Shown here: positions 1 through 5,088 of the stretch, in pieces | Numbering within the stretch: the stretch's first letter is position 1 | Layout: each line of letters begins with the position of its first letter | Source: Syntrophobacterales bacterium | GTDB taxonomy: Bacteria > Desulfobacterota > Syntrophorhabdia > Syntrophorhabdales > WCHB1-27 | Assembly (NCBI GenBank): GCA_017881765.1 | Contig: JADGQN010000348.1 | Location: 1-5,088 of the forward strand | Direction of reading: 5' to 3' | DNA length: 5,088 nt | Translations under genes and position numbers: made by a program | The notes under the pieces: model-generated | The model's input: only the letters and a program-made list of their open reading frames with translations | Database searches by the model: none | What the model was told of the DNA's origin: nothing

Positions 1-4
1 CCCT

Positions 5-922
5 TCACGCCCCATCGCCGTTGAAGGTGATGCGCGCACCTACCGCTCCCGGTATCCACCGGTCCCTGAACTGCTCCATAAGGACCTTCTGAGCGTAATA
101 GCCTGTGCAGTGAACTCCTGCTATGTACTTCACATCAGCCCGACGCAGACACTTAAGGGTTTCGCTCATCTGCTCTTCGTTGGCATTATTAAGATGGAAG
201 CCGCCGAGCACGGCGAAAATGCTATACCCGGGGAACAGGCGTTCGGCCTGCAGGACGGTGTTCACCACCCCAGCGTGAGCGCAACCTGTTATGACGACAA
301 GGCGTTTGCCAATCAGCTCGATGAAGAGGGCTTGATCGTCGGCAATCCTGTCGCGCACAAGCTCCCCGTCTTTCTCGAGAAATGCGTTGGGCATGCCTTT
401 CTCAAACGTGGTCTGTCGTTCGATTTCTCCCGAAACATGCACACCGTGTCCCAAGGCCGTCAAACCATCGCTCAGGAGAATTCTCGATTGGAACTCACTA
501 AGCAACCTCTTCTTGATGCCCCACGGTCCAACAGTACTCTCTCCAAATTTTATAAACCGTTTTATCCCGCATGCCGCAGGATGGACAACAAGGCGGCAGG
601 ATGCTTGCGCGTTTCTCAGTGCTTTGGTCAAGCCGCCGTAGTGATCCCCGTGAGCGTGGCTCAAGACCATAAAATCAGCAGTTCGGATATCGACGCCGAG
701 CTGCCGGGCGTTATGCAGAAGCACCTTATCGCTTCTGCCGAAGTCATAGAGTATGCGCAAAGCCTTGCCCGCTTCTCTGACCTCCAACCATATGGACAGT
801 CCCTGCTCACCCCATAAGCGTGAACCACCTCCGGGCGAAGGATACATGACGCGCTCGCTTGATGGGAGAAAGATGTCCACGTAATTGTCCACAAGCAGCG
901 TGATCTCGAGCCGATCGGCCAT
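5..922 (-). CDS. MBL-fold metallo-hydrolase, COG1237 (dihydropterin-AB-phosphate synthase-like) family
   Basis: A 305-residue soluble metallo-beta-lactamase-fold enzyme with no signal peptide or membrane segment. Seen: the metal-binding motif SHAHGDHYGGL (His89, His91, Asp93, His94), then TGCAHAG near residues 212-218 with His216 as the likely next ligand, LGGFHL (His243) and GVHCTGYYA (His271). This order of motifs (HxHxDH, GC-x-HAG, GGFHL, HCTG) is typical of COG1237, a family that includes the archaeal 7,8-dihydropterin-6-methyl-4-(beta-D-ribofuranosyl)aminobenzene-5'-phosphate synthase. Most bacterial members have no proven substrate, so hydrolase activity is family knowledge and the substrate is unknown. 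The ATG at 922 is chosen because GGAGG lies 6 nt upstream; an in-frame TTG at 928 sits directly against that GGAGG and is less likely. The gene is divergent from the TPR gene and its end is complete (TGA at 5-7). No clear promoter or pathway partner is visible. Confidence 0.88.
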   Translation of the reverse strand: MADRLEITLLVDNYVDIFLPSSERVMYPSPGGGSRLWGEQGLSIWLEVREAGKALRILYDFGRSDKVLLHNARQLGVDIRTADFMVLSHAHGDHYGGLTKALRNAQASCRLVVHPAACGIKRFIKFGESTVGPWGIKKRLLSEFQSRILLSDGLTALGHGVHVSGEIERQTTFEKGMPNAFLEKDGELVRDRIADDQALFIELIGKRLVVITGCAHAGVVNTVLQAERLFPGYSIFAVLGGFHLNNANEEQMSETLKCLRRADVKYIAGVHCTGYYAQKVLMEQFRDRWIPGAVGARITFNGDGA

Positions 923-1051
923 ACGCAACCTCCAGTTGCACAGATGATAACCGTGAGCCGTAAAAGGCTAAAAACGAGGCCAAGCTCCGGGCGTTGCTGC
1001 ATCGCGTACATGTAGCTAAGTAGAACTGCCAATAGCTGTCAAGAGAAATCC

Positions 1052-1079
1052 GTTTCCCTCACTCTGTCACAGGGGAAAC
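1052..1079. promoter_or_regulatory. Inverted repeat upstream of the TPR gene promoter
   Basis: GTTTCCCT and GGGGAAAC form inverted arms (7 Watson-Crick pairs plus one G-T) separated by 12 nt. The repeat ends 7 nt before the predicted -35 of the TPR gene and lies in the gap between two divergent genes. A dimeric regulator binding site is the simplest reading. A transcribed hairpin is the alternative, but no T-run follows, so it is not a convincing terminator. Confidence 0.4.
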
Positions 1080-1086
1080 CAAAGAC

Positions 1087-1115
1087 TTGAAAAGATTATA
1101 ACAAATTCGTATATT
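1087..1115 (+). promoter_or_regulatory. Predicted sigma70-type promoter of the TPR gene
   Basis: TTGAAA (1087-1092) and TATATT (1110-1115) are separated by exactly 17 nt, each matching the housekeeping consensus at five of six positions. Start of transcription is expected about 6-7 nt beyond the -10, at 1121-1122, which is the first base of the TPR gene's ATG or one base before it. No other good promoter was seen in the 199-nt gap on this strand. Confidence 0.6.
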
Positions 1116-1121
1116 GTTGCC

Positions 1122-1700
1122 ATGCAACGGGACAAGGCCTTTCTGCTTATCATCGTCGCTTTCCTGGCAGGGTTCATAATCGGGGCCGTAAGCGGCATCA
1201 AGTTTTACGGATCTCAAAAAGGGGGAACCACTTCCAGCGCGCCCCAGGAAGGGACGGTCAGCCCGCAGGCGAAAGCAGATCAGGCCCAGGAAATAGCCCA
1301 GCTCGAGGAAGTAGTCAAGCGTGATCCTGAGAACCTGCAGGCCCTCATATCACTTGGCAACGGTTACTTCGATACGAACCAGTACAATAAGGCAATCGAG
1401 ACTTACCGGAAGGCGCTGAAGATCGATCCGAAAAATGCGGACGTGCGGACCGACACGGGTATCATGTACAGGAGCATCAAAGATTATGACGCCGCGGCCA
1501 CAGAGTTCAGGCAGGCTGCAAAGGATAATCCCGCCCACGTAAACAGCAGGTTTAACCTTGCCATCGTGCTCCAGAACGACAAAAAGGATATAACGGCAGC
1601 CATTGCGGCATGGGAAGACTTTTTGCGGGTTGCACCGACAGACGAGCGGGCCGGCATGGCCAAGGCCCAGTTGGAACAGCTCAAGGGCCTCGCGAAATAA
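1122..1700 (+). CDS. Membrane-anchored tetratricopeptide repeat protein
   Basis: A 192-residue protein. Residues 7-26 (FLLIIVAFLAGFIIGAVSGI) form a single hydrophobic segment after a short charged N-terminus (MQRDK), so the rest is probably held outside the inner membrane as an uncleaved anchor or signal. A low-complexity Gly/Ser/Thr/Pro-rich linker covers about 30-50. Three TPR units follow: about 71-104 (ends KALKIDPKN), 105-138 (ends QAAKDNPAH) and 139-174 (slightly long, ends FLRVAPTD). A half-repeat lies before them (about 55-70) and a capping helix at the C-terminus. TPRs are protein-binding scaffolds; the partner is unknown and no enzymatic domain is present. ATG 1122 is the only credible start: no in-frame ATG, GTG or TTG lies just upstream, and later starts lose the anchor. 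No Shine-Dalgarno precedes it. It is convergent with the XRE-cupin gene and appears monocistronic. Confidence 0.9.
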   Translation: MQRDKAFLLIIVAFLAGFIIGAVSGIKFYGSQKGGTTSSAPQEGTVSPQAKADQAQEIAQLEEVVKRDPENLQALISLGNGYFDTNQYNKAIETYRKALKIDPKNADVRTDTGIMYRSIKDYDAAATEFRQAAKDNPAHVNSRFNLAIVLQNDKKDITAAIAAWEDFLRVAPTDERAGMAKAQLEQLKGLAK

Positions 1701-1767
1701 GCCTGTTCCGAGTTACGACGCCTACCGCTTTTTACGCATTATTTGTTGTAAACACGTCAGCCGTGGC

Positions 1768-1797
1768 GCCAAACCCTTTTCATTCCAAAGGATTGGC
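1768..1797. repeat. Imperfect hairpin between convergent genes
   Basis: GCCAA (1768-1772) pairs with TTGGC (1793-1797). After a small 2x1 internal loop, CCTTT (1775-1779) pairs with AAAGG (1787-1791), leaving a 7-nt loop. It ends 1 nt before the larger palindromic element and could be part of it. It lies 68 nt after the TPR stop. No T-run follows on either strand, so a classical intrinsic terminator is not supported. Confidence 0.4.
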
Positions 1798-1798
1798 T

Positions 1799-1925
1799 AC
1801 ACCGATTTGGATTCAAGATGGAGACCGAGGCGCTCAAGCCATGGCGAACAGAGGCGTACTTCAAGTACGTCGGAGTGAGACAGGGCGCAGGCAACGAAGG
1901 TATACGCTTGAAGGCGAATCGGTGT
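1799..1925. repeat. 127-nt imperfect palindromic element, candidate dispersed repeat or structured RNA
   Basis: The arms ACACCGATTTGGATTCAAG (1799-1817) and CTTGAAGGCGAATCGGTGT (1907-1925) are inverted copies. Read as plus-strand RNA they make an 11-bp helix (including one G-U), a 2x2 internal loop and a 6-bp helix: 17 of 19 positions paired. The enclosed 89 nt contain a second hairpin, 1853-1860 with 1864-1871 (8 bp including one G-U, 3-nt loop). The right arm ends on the first base of the XRE-cupin stop anticomplement, so the element fits exactly between that gene and the TPR gene. It has no transposase and no obvious ORF of its own. A non-autonomous palindromic repeat, a bidirectional end-of-transcript structure, or a small RNA are all possible. 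I do not recognise a named family. Confidence 0.6.
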
Positions 1926-2479
1926 CAGACCAGGTGCCCAACTTCAAAGACGACAAGGGCCTGGCTTCCGGCGAGCGCCACGTTGTTGATCCGGTGAGGC
2001 ATCTCGGCCTTGTAGGTGACACCGTCGCCTTGCACCAATCGGATCTTCTCGCCTCCCACTTCACACTCTATTTCGCCTGAAAGACAGTAAACAAACTCAT
2101 CTCCGGGGTGGAAGCAAAGATCCTGCCTGAACTTCTCATCAGGTGGCAGTCGTACTAACACCGGGTGCAGATTCTGATGCCTTAGATTTGGGGCGAGAGC
2201 CTCGATGGCCGGGCCGGATTGTGTTCCCACGCTACGACAAATCACAAAGTCTTTCGCGTCCTGGTCCTGACCTGAAAAAAAGTCGTGCACCTGCATATTG
2301 AACGCTTTGGCAATTGCCATAAGCGTCGTCACCGTGGGTGACGTCTTATTTCGTTCAATGAGACTGATTGCATTCGCTGAGATCCCACTCTTTTGCGACA
2401 GCAGCCTCAATGACATGCTCTTACTCGCTCTGAGTCCCTTCAACTTTTCACCAACGTTGAGAATATTCTGAGTTTCCAC
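1925..2479 (-). CDS. XRE-family transcriptional regulator with C-terminal cupin domain
   Basis: A 184-residue cytoplasmic regulator. Residues 9-66 are an XRE/HTH_3 domain: KLKGLRASKSMSLRLLSQKS, then SGISANAISLIERNKTSPTV carrying the turn and recognition helix. Residues about 105-180 are a cupin_2 barrel with FHPGDEFVYCLSGE (His124, Glu128) and GDGVTYKAEMPHRINN (His162), a plausible His/Glu/His metal set. In this family the cupin usually senses a small ligand or metal and tunes DNA binding; known relatives control amino-acid, polyamine or sulfur metabolism. No ligand can be named here. The start is GTG at 2479, with AGG 8 nt upstream in a GCGAGGT context; the next in-frame ATG (residue 22) would remove the first helix. 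It is divergent from comEC across a 270-nt gap rich in repeated half-sites, suggesting autoregulation and possible control of comEC. The length is normal for the family. Confidence 0.92.
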   Translation of the reverse strand: METQNILNVGEKLKGLRASKSMSLRLLSQKSGISANAISLIERNKTSPTVTTLMAIAKAFNMQVHDFFSGQDQDAKDFVICRSVGTQSGPAIEALAPNLRHQNLHPVLVRLPPDEKFRQDLCFHPGDEFVYCLSGEIECEVGGEKIRLVQGDGVTYKAEMPHRINNVALAGSQALVVFEVGHLV

Positions 2480-2494
2480 GGTAATACCTCGCTC

Positions 2495-2532
2495 TACGCC
2501 TAGATGGCGTATATATTGACTTCAATGGCGTA
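2495..2532. promoter_or_regulatory. Probable operator: three GGCGTA half-sites
   Basis: TACGCC-TAGAT-GGCGTA (2495-2511) is a perfect inverted repeat with 6-bp arms. A further GGCGTA lies at 2527-2532 as part of a 14-bp direct repeat, ATGGCGTATATATT, found at 2504-2517 and again at 2525-2538, 21 bp apart (two helical turns, same DNA face). Between them ATTGA-CT-TCAAT (2515-2526) adds another small inverted repeat. The sites sit 16-59 bp from the regulator's start codon and overlap the predicted promoters of both divergent genes. The XRE-cupin protein is the natural candidate binder; this is inferred from position only. Confidence 0.6.
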
Positions 2533-2544
2533 TATATTTATAGT
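2516..2544 (+). promoter_or_regulatory. Predicted sigma70-type promoter for comEC
   Basis: TTGACT (2516-2521) and TATAGT (2539-2544) are separated by 17 nt, each one mismatch from consensus. Transcription would start near 2551, giving comEC a leader of about 200 nt. The first 14-bp repeat covers the start of the -35 and the second fills most of the spacer, so protein bound there should block RNA polymerase. Confidence 0.55.
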
Positions 2545-2568
2545 CTAACGAAAGGGCAGCTTTGTCAA
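2537..2568 (-). promoter_or_regulatory. Possible promoter of the XRE-cupin gene
   Basis: Reading the minus strand, a perfect TTGACA (2568-2563) is followed by TATAAA (2542-2537). The spacer is 20 nt, longer than the usual 16-18, so this would be a weak promoter or one needing a helper. It overlaps the -10 of the opposing comEC promoter, and its -10 touches the second 14-bp repeat. No better-spaced pair was found upstream of the GTG start. Confidence 0.35.
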
Positions 2569-2602
2569 GAAAATTTGTACCAAAAATCACAATCTTGTAC
2601 AG

Positions 2603-2716
2603 CCCGATCTTCCTTCGGGATTACCCAACCGTTGACTGCGAGGCTCCGGAGCGGGCTAGCACGGTTCACTCCCCTATAGCTGAGCTTGTAACTTTTTTGG
2701 AACTTAGTTCCAAGAA
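2603..2716 (+). promoter_or_regulatory. Structured 5' leader of comEC
   Basis: Three hairpins occur in the predicted leader. CCCGA/TCGGG is at 2603-2619 (5 bp, 7-nt loop). AACCGT (2627-2632) pairs with ACGGTT (2661-2666), enclosing the palindrome GCTCCGGAGC (2643-2652). TTTTTGGAAC (2694-2703) pairs with GTTCCAAGAA (2707-2716), 10 bp including one wobble and a 3-nt loop. The last lies 33 nt before the comEC start. None is followed by a T-run as a terminator would be. No known riboswitch consensus was recognised. Individual hairpins are clear in the sequence; a shared regulatory role is inferred. Confidence 0.35.
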
Positions 2717-2749
2717 CGTCCATTCTTTTCTGCAAGGCATCCAGGAAGC

Positions 2750-5017
2750 TTGTTCGTAAGCTGCGTACTCGCCTTTATCGCCGGGATTTACATCGAAGCC
2801 TTTTACGGCCTTGCCCTGAAATCGGTCATTCTGGGGCTTGTCGCGGCCGTATTGCTTATCCCGGTTCTTCGTGCAAAAAAACGGAGCCTTGGCCTCTGCC
2901 TGCTCCTCTCCGCTTTTATGTTGACCGGGATCGTCCGTCTGGCCTTGCTGACAGACTTACCGCCGGTATCGGTCGACGAAGATGAATCACTCTATGCAGG
3001 AACTGTAGTTGAAACATCCCAACGATCAAAAGTCATAGCGCTCACAAACCCCGAATCCTTGCACAATCTGCGCGCGGCCTTTCATACGAGCACAAACCTT
3101 GAGACCGGCGACCGTGTCTACCTGAGAGGCCGTCTCCTGGAGTTCACCCCGGCATCTGCGGAATCTCCGCGCAAAGTCTGGAGATGGCTGAAGAGACTGG
3201 AGGGAGTCAACCACGAGATCAAGGGGCGAATACTGCTTGTCAGATCCGGCGTAAATTCCATCAATGCCCTGAGAAACTTTTTCCGGAAAAGGATAGAGGA
3301 GTCTGGTGCATGGCACACCGACGTTCAAAAAGCTCTCACCATAGGGGATCGCGCCTCCCTCGACGAGGGAATAAACAGCCTCTTTCTGAGGACGGGCACC
3401 TCGCACATACTGGCCATCTCAGGCTTCAACGTAGGCATCATCTCCGGCTTTTTCTTTTTCATTGCCCGGCTCCTCCTGAGGCGGATCAGACGGCTCAGAT
3501 TGTCGGGCCGCGACGTAAAATATGCGGCTGTCCTGACGATCCCCTTTCCCTTTATTTTCATGCTCATAGCCGGCTCCGGCGTTTCCGTGATCCGGGCAAC
3601 GATTATGGTCGGGATATATATGCTCGCCCTCATCTTCGAGCGGGGACGTCATGTGCTGAATACCATGGCGCTGTCCGCTCTCATCATCCTCCTCATCTAT
3701 CCACACTCGCTCTTCACGCCCTCTTTTCAACTCACTTTCATGAGCCTGCTCGCCATAGTCGTGTGCGTGGAAAAGCTTTATCCGAGCATCAAAAAGGTCA
3801 AGCTGAAGCCGGCGGGCTGGGCTTTATCCGTCATGCTTACAACCGCTGCCGCAACGCTTGGAACAGCCCCCATCGTCATTTATCATTTTTACGGCATAAA
3901 CCTCTTCAGCATCATCCACAACCTTGTGACCGTGCCTCTGACGGGGATCCTTGCCACGTCCTTGAGCCTCGTCGGGATGAGCGTACCCTTTGGTAATTAT
4001 CTGCTCATACTGTCAGGGTGGATAGTCCACCTCAACCTCATGCTTCTGCATCTCCTCGATTGGGGTTATCTGTTTCCCGTCGTCCGGCCCGACCTGTACG
4101 AGATACTTTTGTACTACGCGCTCTTCTTCTCTCTTCTGTACGCAGGACGGAAGCCGGTAGTTGCTTTCCTCATCGCCGTCTTACTGCCCCTCTGCCTGCT
4201 TCAGGCATACTTCGTCTATGAAGAAAGATTTCATAATGATCTTTGCTTGAACTTTATAGACGTTGGCGTGGGAGAAGCAACACTGATTGAGGCGCCCAGA
4301 GGTATACGGATTCTGATCGATGGGGGAGGCTCCGTCTCCGGTGATTTCGATCCCGGCTCCAGGATCGTCATGCCTTTTCTACTCTCAAGGAAAATCCTGA
4401 CACTCGACTACGTGATCAATTCACACAGCCATGCGGACCACATCGGAGGTCTCGTATCGATCCTTCGCCACTTCAATGTCAACACGTTCGTAACCACTCC
4501 TTTTCTGGTGGAGTACGCGGAACATCCTTCTCTCTTGCGGATCATGCGCCAACATAAAACCACCGTGCAGTTCTGGAAAAAGGGTGACGTCTACCGTCTT
4601 CCCGGGGAGACAAGCATAGTGGTGCTCCATCCCCCTTCAGCCGCGTCATTTGAAAACCTGAATGACACTTCGCTCGTGATCAAGATTACCCAAAAAAGCC
4701 GGGCGTTTCTCTTTCCGGGAGATATCACAGAGGGCGTGGAAGAAGAATTGCTCCACTCAGGCATCTCCCTCAGAGCTGATGTGCTGAAGATCCCGCATCA
4801 TGGCAGCAGGATGTCGAGTAGTTTTGCCTTCCTTGGCGCGGTGTGGCCCGAAGTCGCTGTACTGAGCGGGGGCGGTGTAATGCAGAACCTGCCGTCCGTT
4901 GAGACCCTGGAACGATACCGTGGGCTCTCCATTCCCGTACTGAGGACAGACAAGCAGGGCCCTATCACTGTTTGCTCTCACGGAGGCCGGCTTACCTACA
5001 GGGTTTCTCAGAGATGA
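2750..5017 (+). CDS. comEC: ComEC/Rec2-family DNA internalization channel with C-terminal MBL domain
   Basis: A 755-residue polytopic inner-membrane protein that passes single-stranded DNA into the cytoplasm during natural transformation. Domains in order: N-terminal helices (about 3-68), a soluble OB-like DUF4131 region (about 75-165), the Competence membrane domain (about 190-488, roughly ten hydrophobic segments) with GDRASL and RTGTSHILAISGFNVGII at 199-231, and a C-terminal metallo-beta-lactamase domain (about 498-752). The MBL part shows NFIDVGVGEA, LIDGGGS, NSHSHADHIGGL (His559, His561, Asp563, His564), FPGDITEGVEEELL (Asp658) and LKIPHHGS (His683, His684). Length and order are normal, with no frameshift. 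The start is uncertain: TTG 2750 is the only usual start codon after the in-frame stop at 2705-2707, and AGGAAG sits only 1 nt before it. It places the family-like VLAFIAGI at residues 6-13. No comEA or other competence gene is in view; the gene is divergent from the XRE-cupin regulator. Confidence 0.95.
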   Translation: MFVSCVLAFIAGIYIEAFYGLALKSVILGLVAAVLLIPVLRAKKRSLGLCLLLSAFMLTGIVRLALLTDLPPVSVDEDESLYAGTVVETSQRSKVIALTNPESLHNLRAAFHTSTNLETGDRVYLRGRLLEFTPASAESPRKVWRWLKRLEGVNHEIKGRILLVRSGVNSINALRNFFRKRIEESGAWHTDVQKALTIGDRASLDEGINSLFLRTGTSHILAISGFNVGIISGFFFFIARLLLRRIRRLRLSGRDVKYAAVLTIPFPFIFMLIAGSGVSVIRATIMVGIYMLALIFERGRHVLNTMALSALIILLIYPHSLFTPSFQLTFMSLLAIVVCVEKLYPSIKKVKLKPAGWALSVMLTTAAATLGTAPIVIYHFYGINLFSIIHNLVTVPLTGILATSLSLVGMSVPFGNYLLILSGWIVHLNLMLLHLLDWGYLFPVVRPDLYEILLYYALFFSLLYAGRKPVVAFLIAVLLPLCLLQAYFVYEERFHNDLCLNFIDVGVGEATLIEAPRGIRILIDGGGSVSGDFDPGSRIVMPFLLSRKILTLDYVINSHSHADHIGGLVSILRHFNVNTFVTTPFLVEYAEHPSLLRIMRQHKTTVQFWKKGDVYRLPGETSIVVLHPPSAASFENLNDTSLVIKITQKSRAFLFPGDITEGVEEELLHSGISLRADVLKIPHHGSRMSSSFAFLGAVWPEVAVLSGGGVMQNLPSVETLERYRGLSIPVLRTDKQGPITVCSHGGRLTYRVSQR

Positions 5018-5032
5018 CACCAGGACAACCAC

Positions 5033-5068
5033 GTCTATTTAGTCTATCTGGTCTATTTAGTCTATTTG
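5033..5068. repeat. Short tandem repeat, four 9-bp units
   Basis: Four consecutive 9-bp copies: GTCTATTTA (5033-5041), GTCTATCTG (5042-5050), GTCTATTTA (5051-5059) and GTCTATTTG (5060-5068). The core GTCTAT is invariant and the variation is confined to positions 7 and 9. The array starts 16 nt after the comEC stop. It has no coding frame of note. The 9-bp period keeps any reading frame, but nothing suggests translation here. Confidence 0.85.
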
Positions 5069-5072
5069 ATCC

Positions 5073-5088
5073 GTCTCCTGTCCGAGAC
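5073..5088. repeat. Small inverted repeat at the right edge
   Basis: GTCTC (5073-5077) and GAGAC (5084-5088) can form a 5-bp stem with a 6-nt loop. It follows comEC and the tandem repeats and could be the beginning of a longer stem or terminator, but the window ends at its last base, so its true extent cannot be seen. Confidence 0.25.

Noticed and set aside
110..817. Long plus-strand reading frame opposite the MBL gene.
   Set aside because: It is the antisense of a gene with clear catalytic motifs and encodes no recognisable domain.
1014..1042. Perfect TTGACA on the minus strand (1042-1037) as a promoter for the MBL gene.
   Set aside because: No acceptable -10 at 16-18 nt; the best candidates (TTAGCT, TAGCTA) match poorly.
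1701..1767. Intrinsic terminator after the TPR gene near the TTTTT at 1730-1734.
   Set aside because: No stable GC-rich stem directly precedes the T-run.
1610..2080. Plus-strand reading frame crossing the palindromic element and the end of the XRE-cupin gene.
   Set aside because: It starts inside the TPR gene in another frame, runs antisense to the cupin domain and has no recognisable domain.
2620..2690. Possible tRNA-like segment (GGTTCACTCC resembling a T-loop).
   Set aside because: No flanking T-stem pairing and no acceptor or anticodon arms.
2699..2711. GGAACTTAGTTCC resembling a LexA/DinR box.
   Set aside because: The GAAC and GTTC halves are separated by 3 nt, while the Gram-positive LexA box needs 4; it fits a leader hairpin better.
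2562..2759. A 65-codon plus-strand reading frame in the comEC leader, with TTG start and AAAGGG 5 nt upstream, overlapping the comEC start by 10 nt.
   Set aside because: The start is a TTG, the predicted transcription start lies about 10 nt before it, the peptide has no recognisable motif, and it runs through the hairpin-forming leader. Translational coupling to comEC is possible but unsupported.
3184..3996. Long plus-strand reading frame inside comEC.
   Set aside because: It is an out-of-frame shadow rich in Arg/His/Pro, while the comEC frame carries all family motifs.

Overview
The window is a 5.1 kb bacterial chromosomal segment with roughly balanced base composition and dense coding on both strands. 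It shows no transposase, integrase, phage gene, rRNA, tRNA or CRISPR array. The gene mix (a COG1237-type metallo-beta-lactamase-fold enzyme, a membrane-anchored TPR protein, an XRE-cupin regulator and ComEC) and the style of the intergenic repeats suggest a Gram-negative anaerobe of the Desulfobacterota/Nitrospirota type. That assignment is a low-confidence inference from general impression, not from a marker gene.

Layout: (1) 5-922, minus strand: a complete MBL-fold hydrolase. (2) 923-1121: a divergent intergenic region with an inverted repeat and a strong sigma70-like promoter pointing right. (3) 1122-1700, plus: a small TPR protein with an N-terminal membrane anchor; the predicted transcription start falls on or next to its ATG, so its mRNA may be leaderless. 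(4) 1701-1924: the gap between two convergent genes, almost filled by a hairpin and a 127-nt imperfect palindromic element (candidate dispersed repeat or structured RNA). (5) 1925-2479, minus: an XRE-family regulator with a C-terminal cupin domain. (6) 2480-2749: a divergent control region with overlapping promoters, repeated GGCGTA half-sites and a structured leader. (7) 2750-5017, plus: comEC, the DNA-uptake channel of natural transformation, with all three usual domains. (8) 5018-5088: a short array of 9-bp tandem repeats at the right edge.

The most interesting functional link is between regions 5 to 7. The XRE-cupin regulator and comEC are transcribed divergently from a compact AT-rich region whose repeated half-sites overlap the elements of both predicted promoters. 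This is the arrangement expected if the regulator controls itself and comEC, which would tie DNA uptake to whatever small molecule or metal state the cupin senses. The 127-nt palindromic element is the strongest candidate for something undescribed. The other genes are recognisable families with no evident shared pathway.
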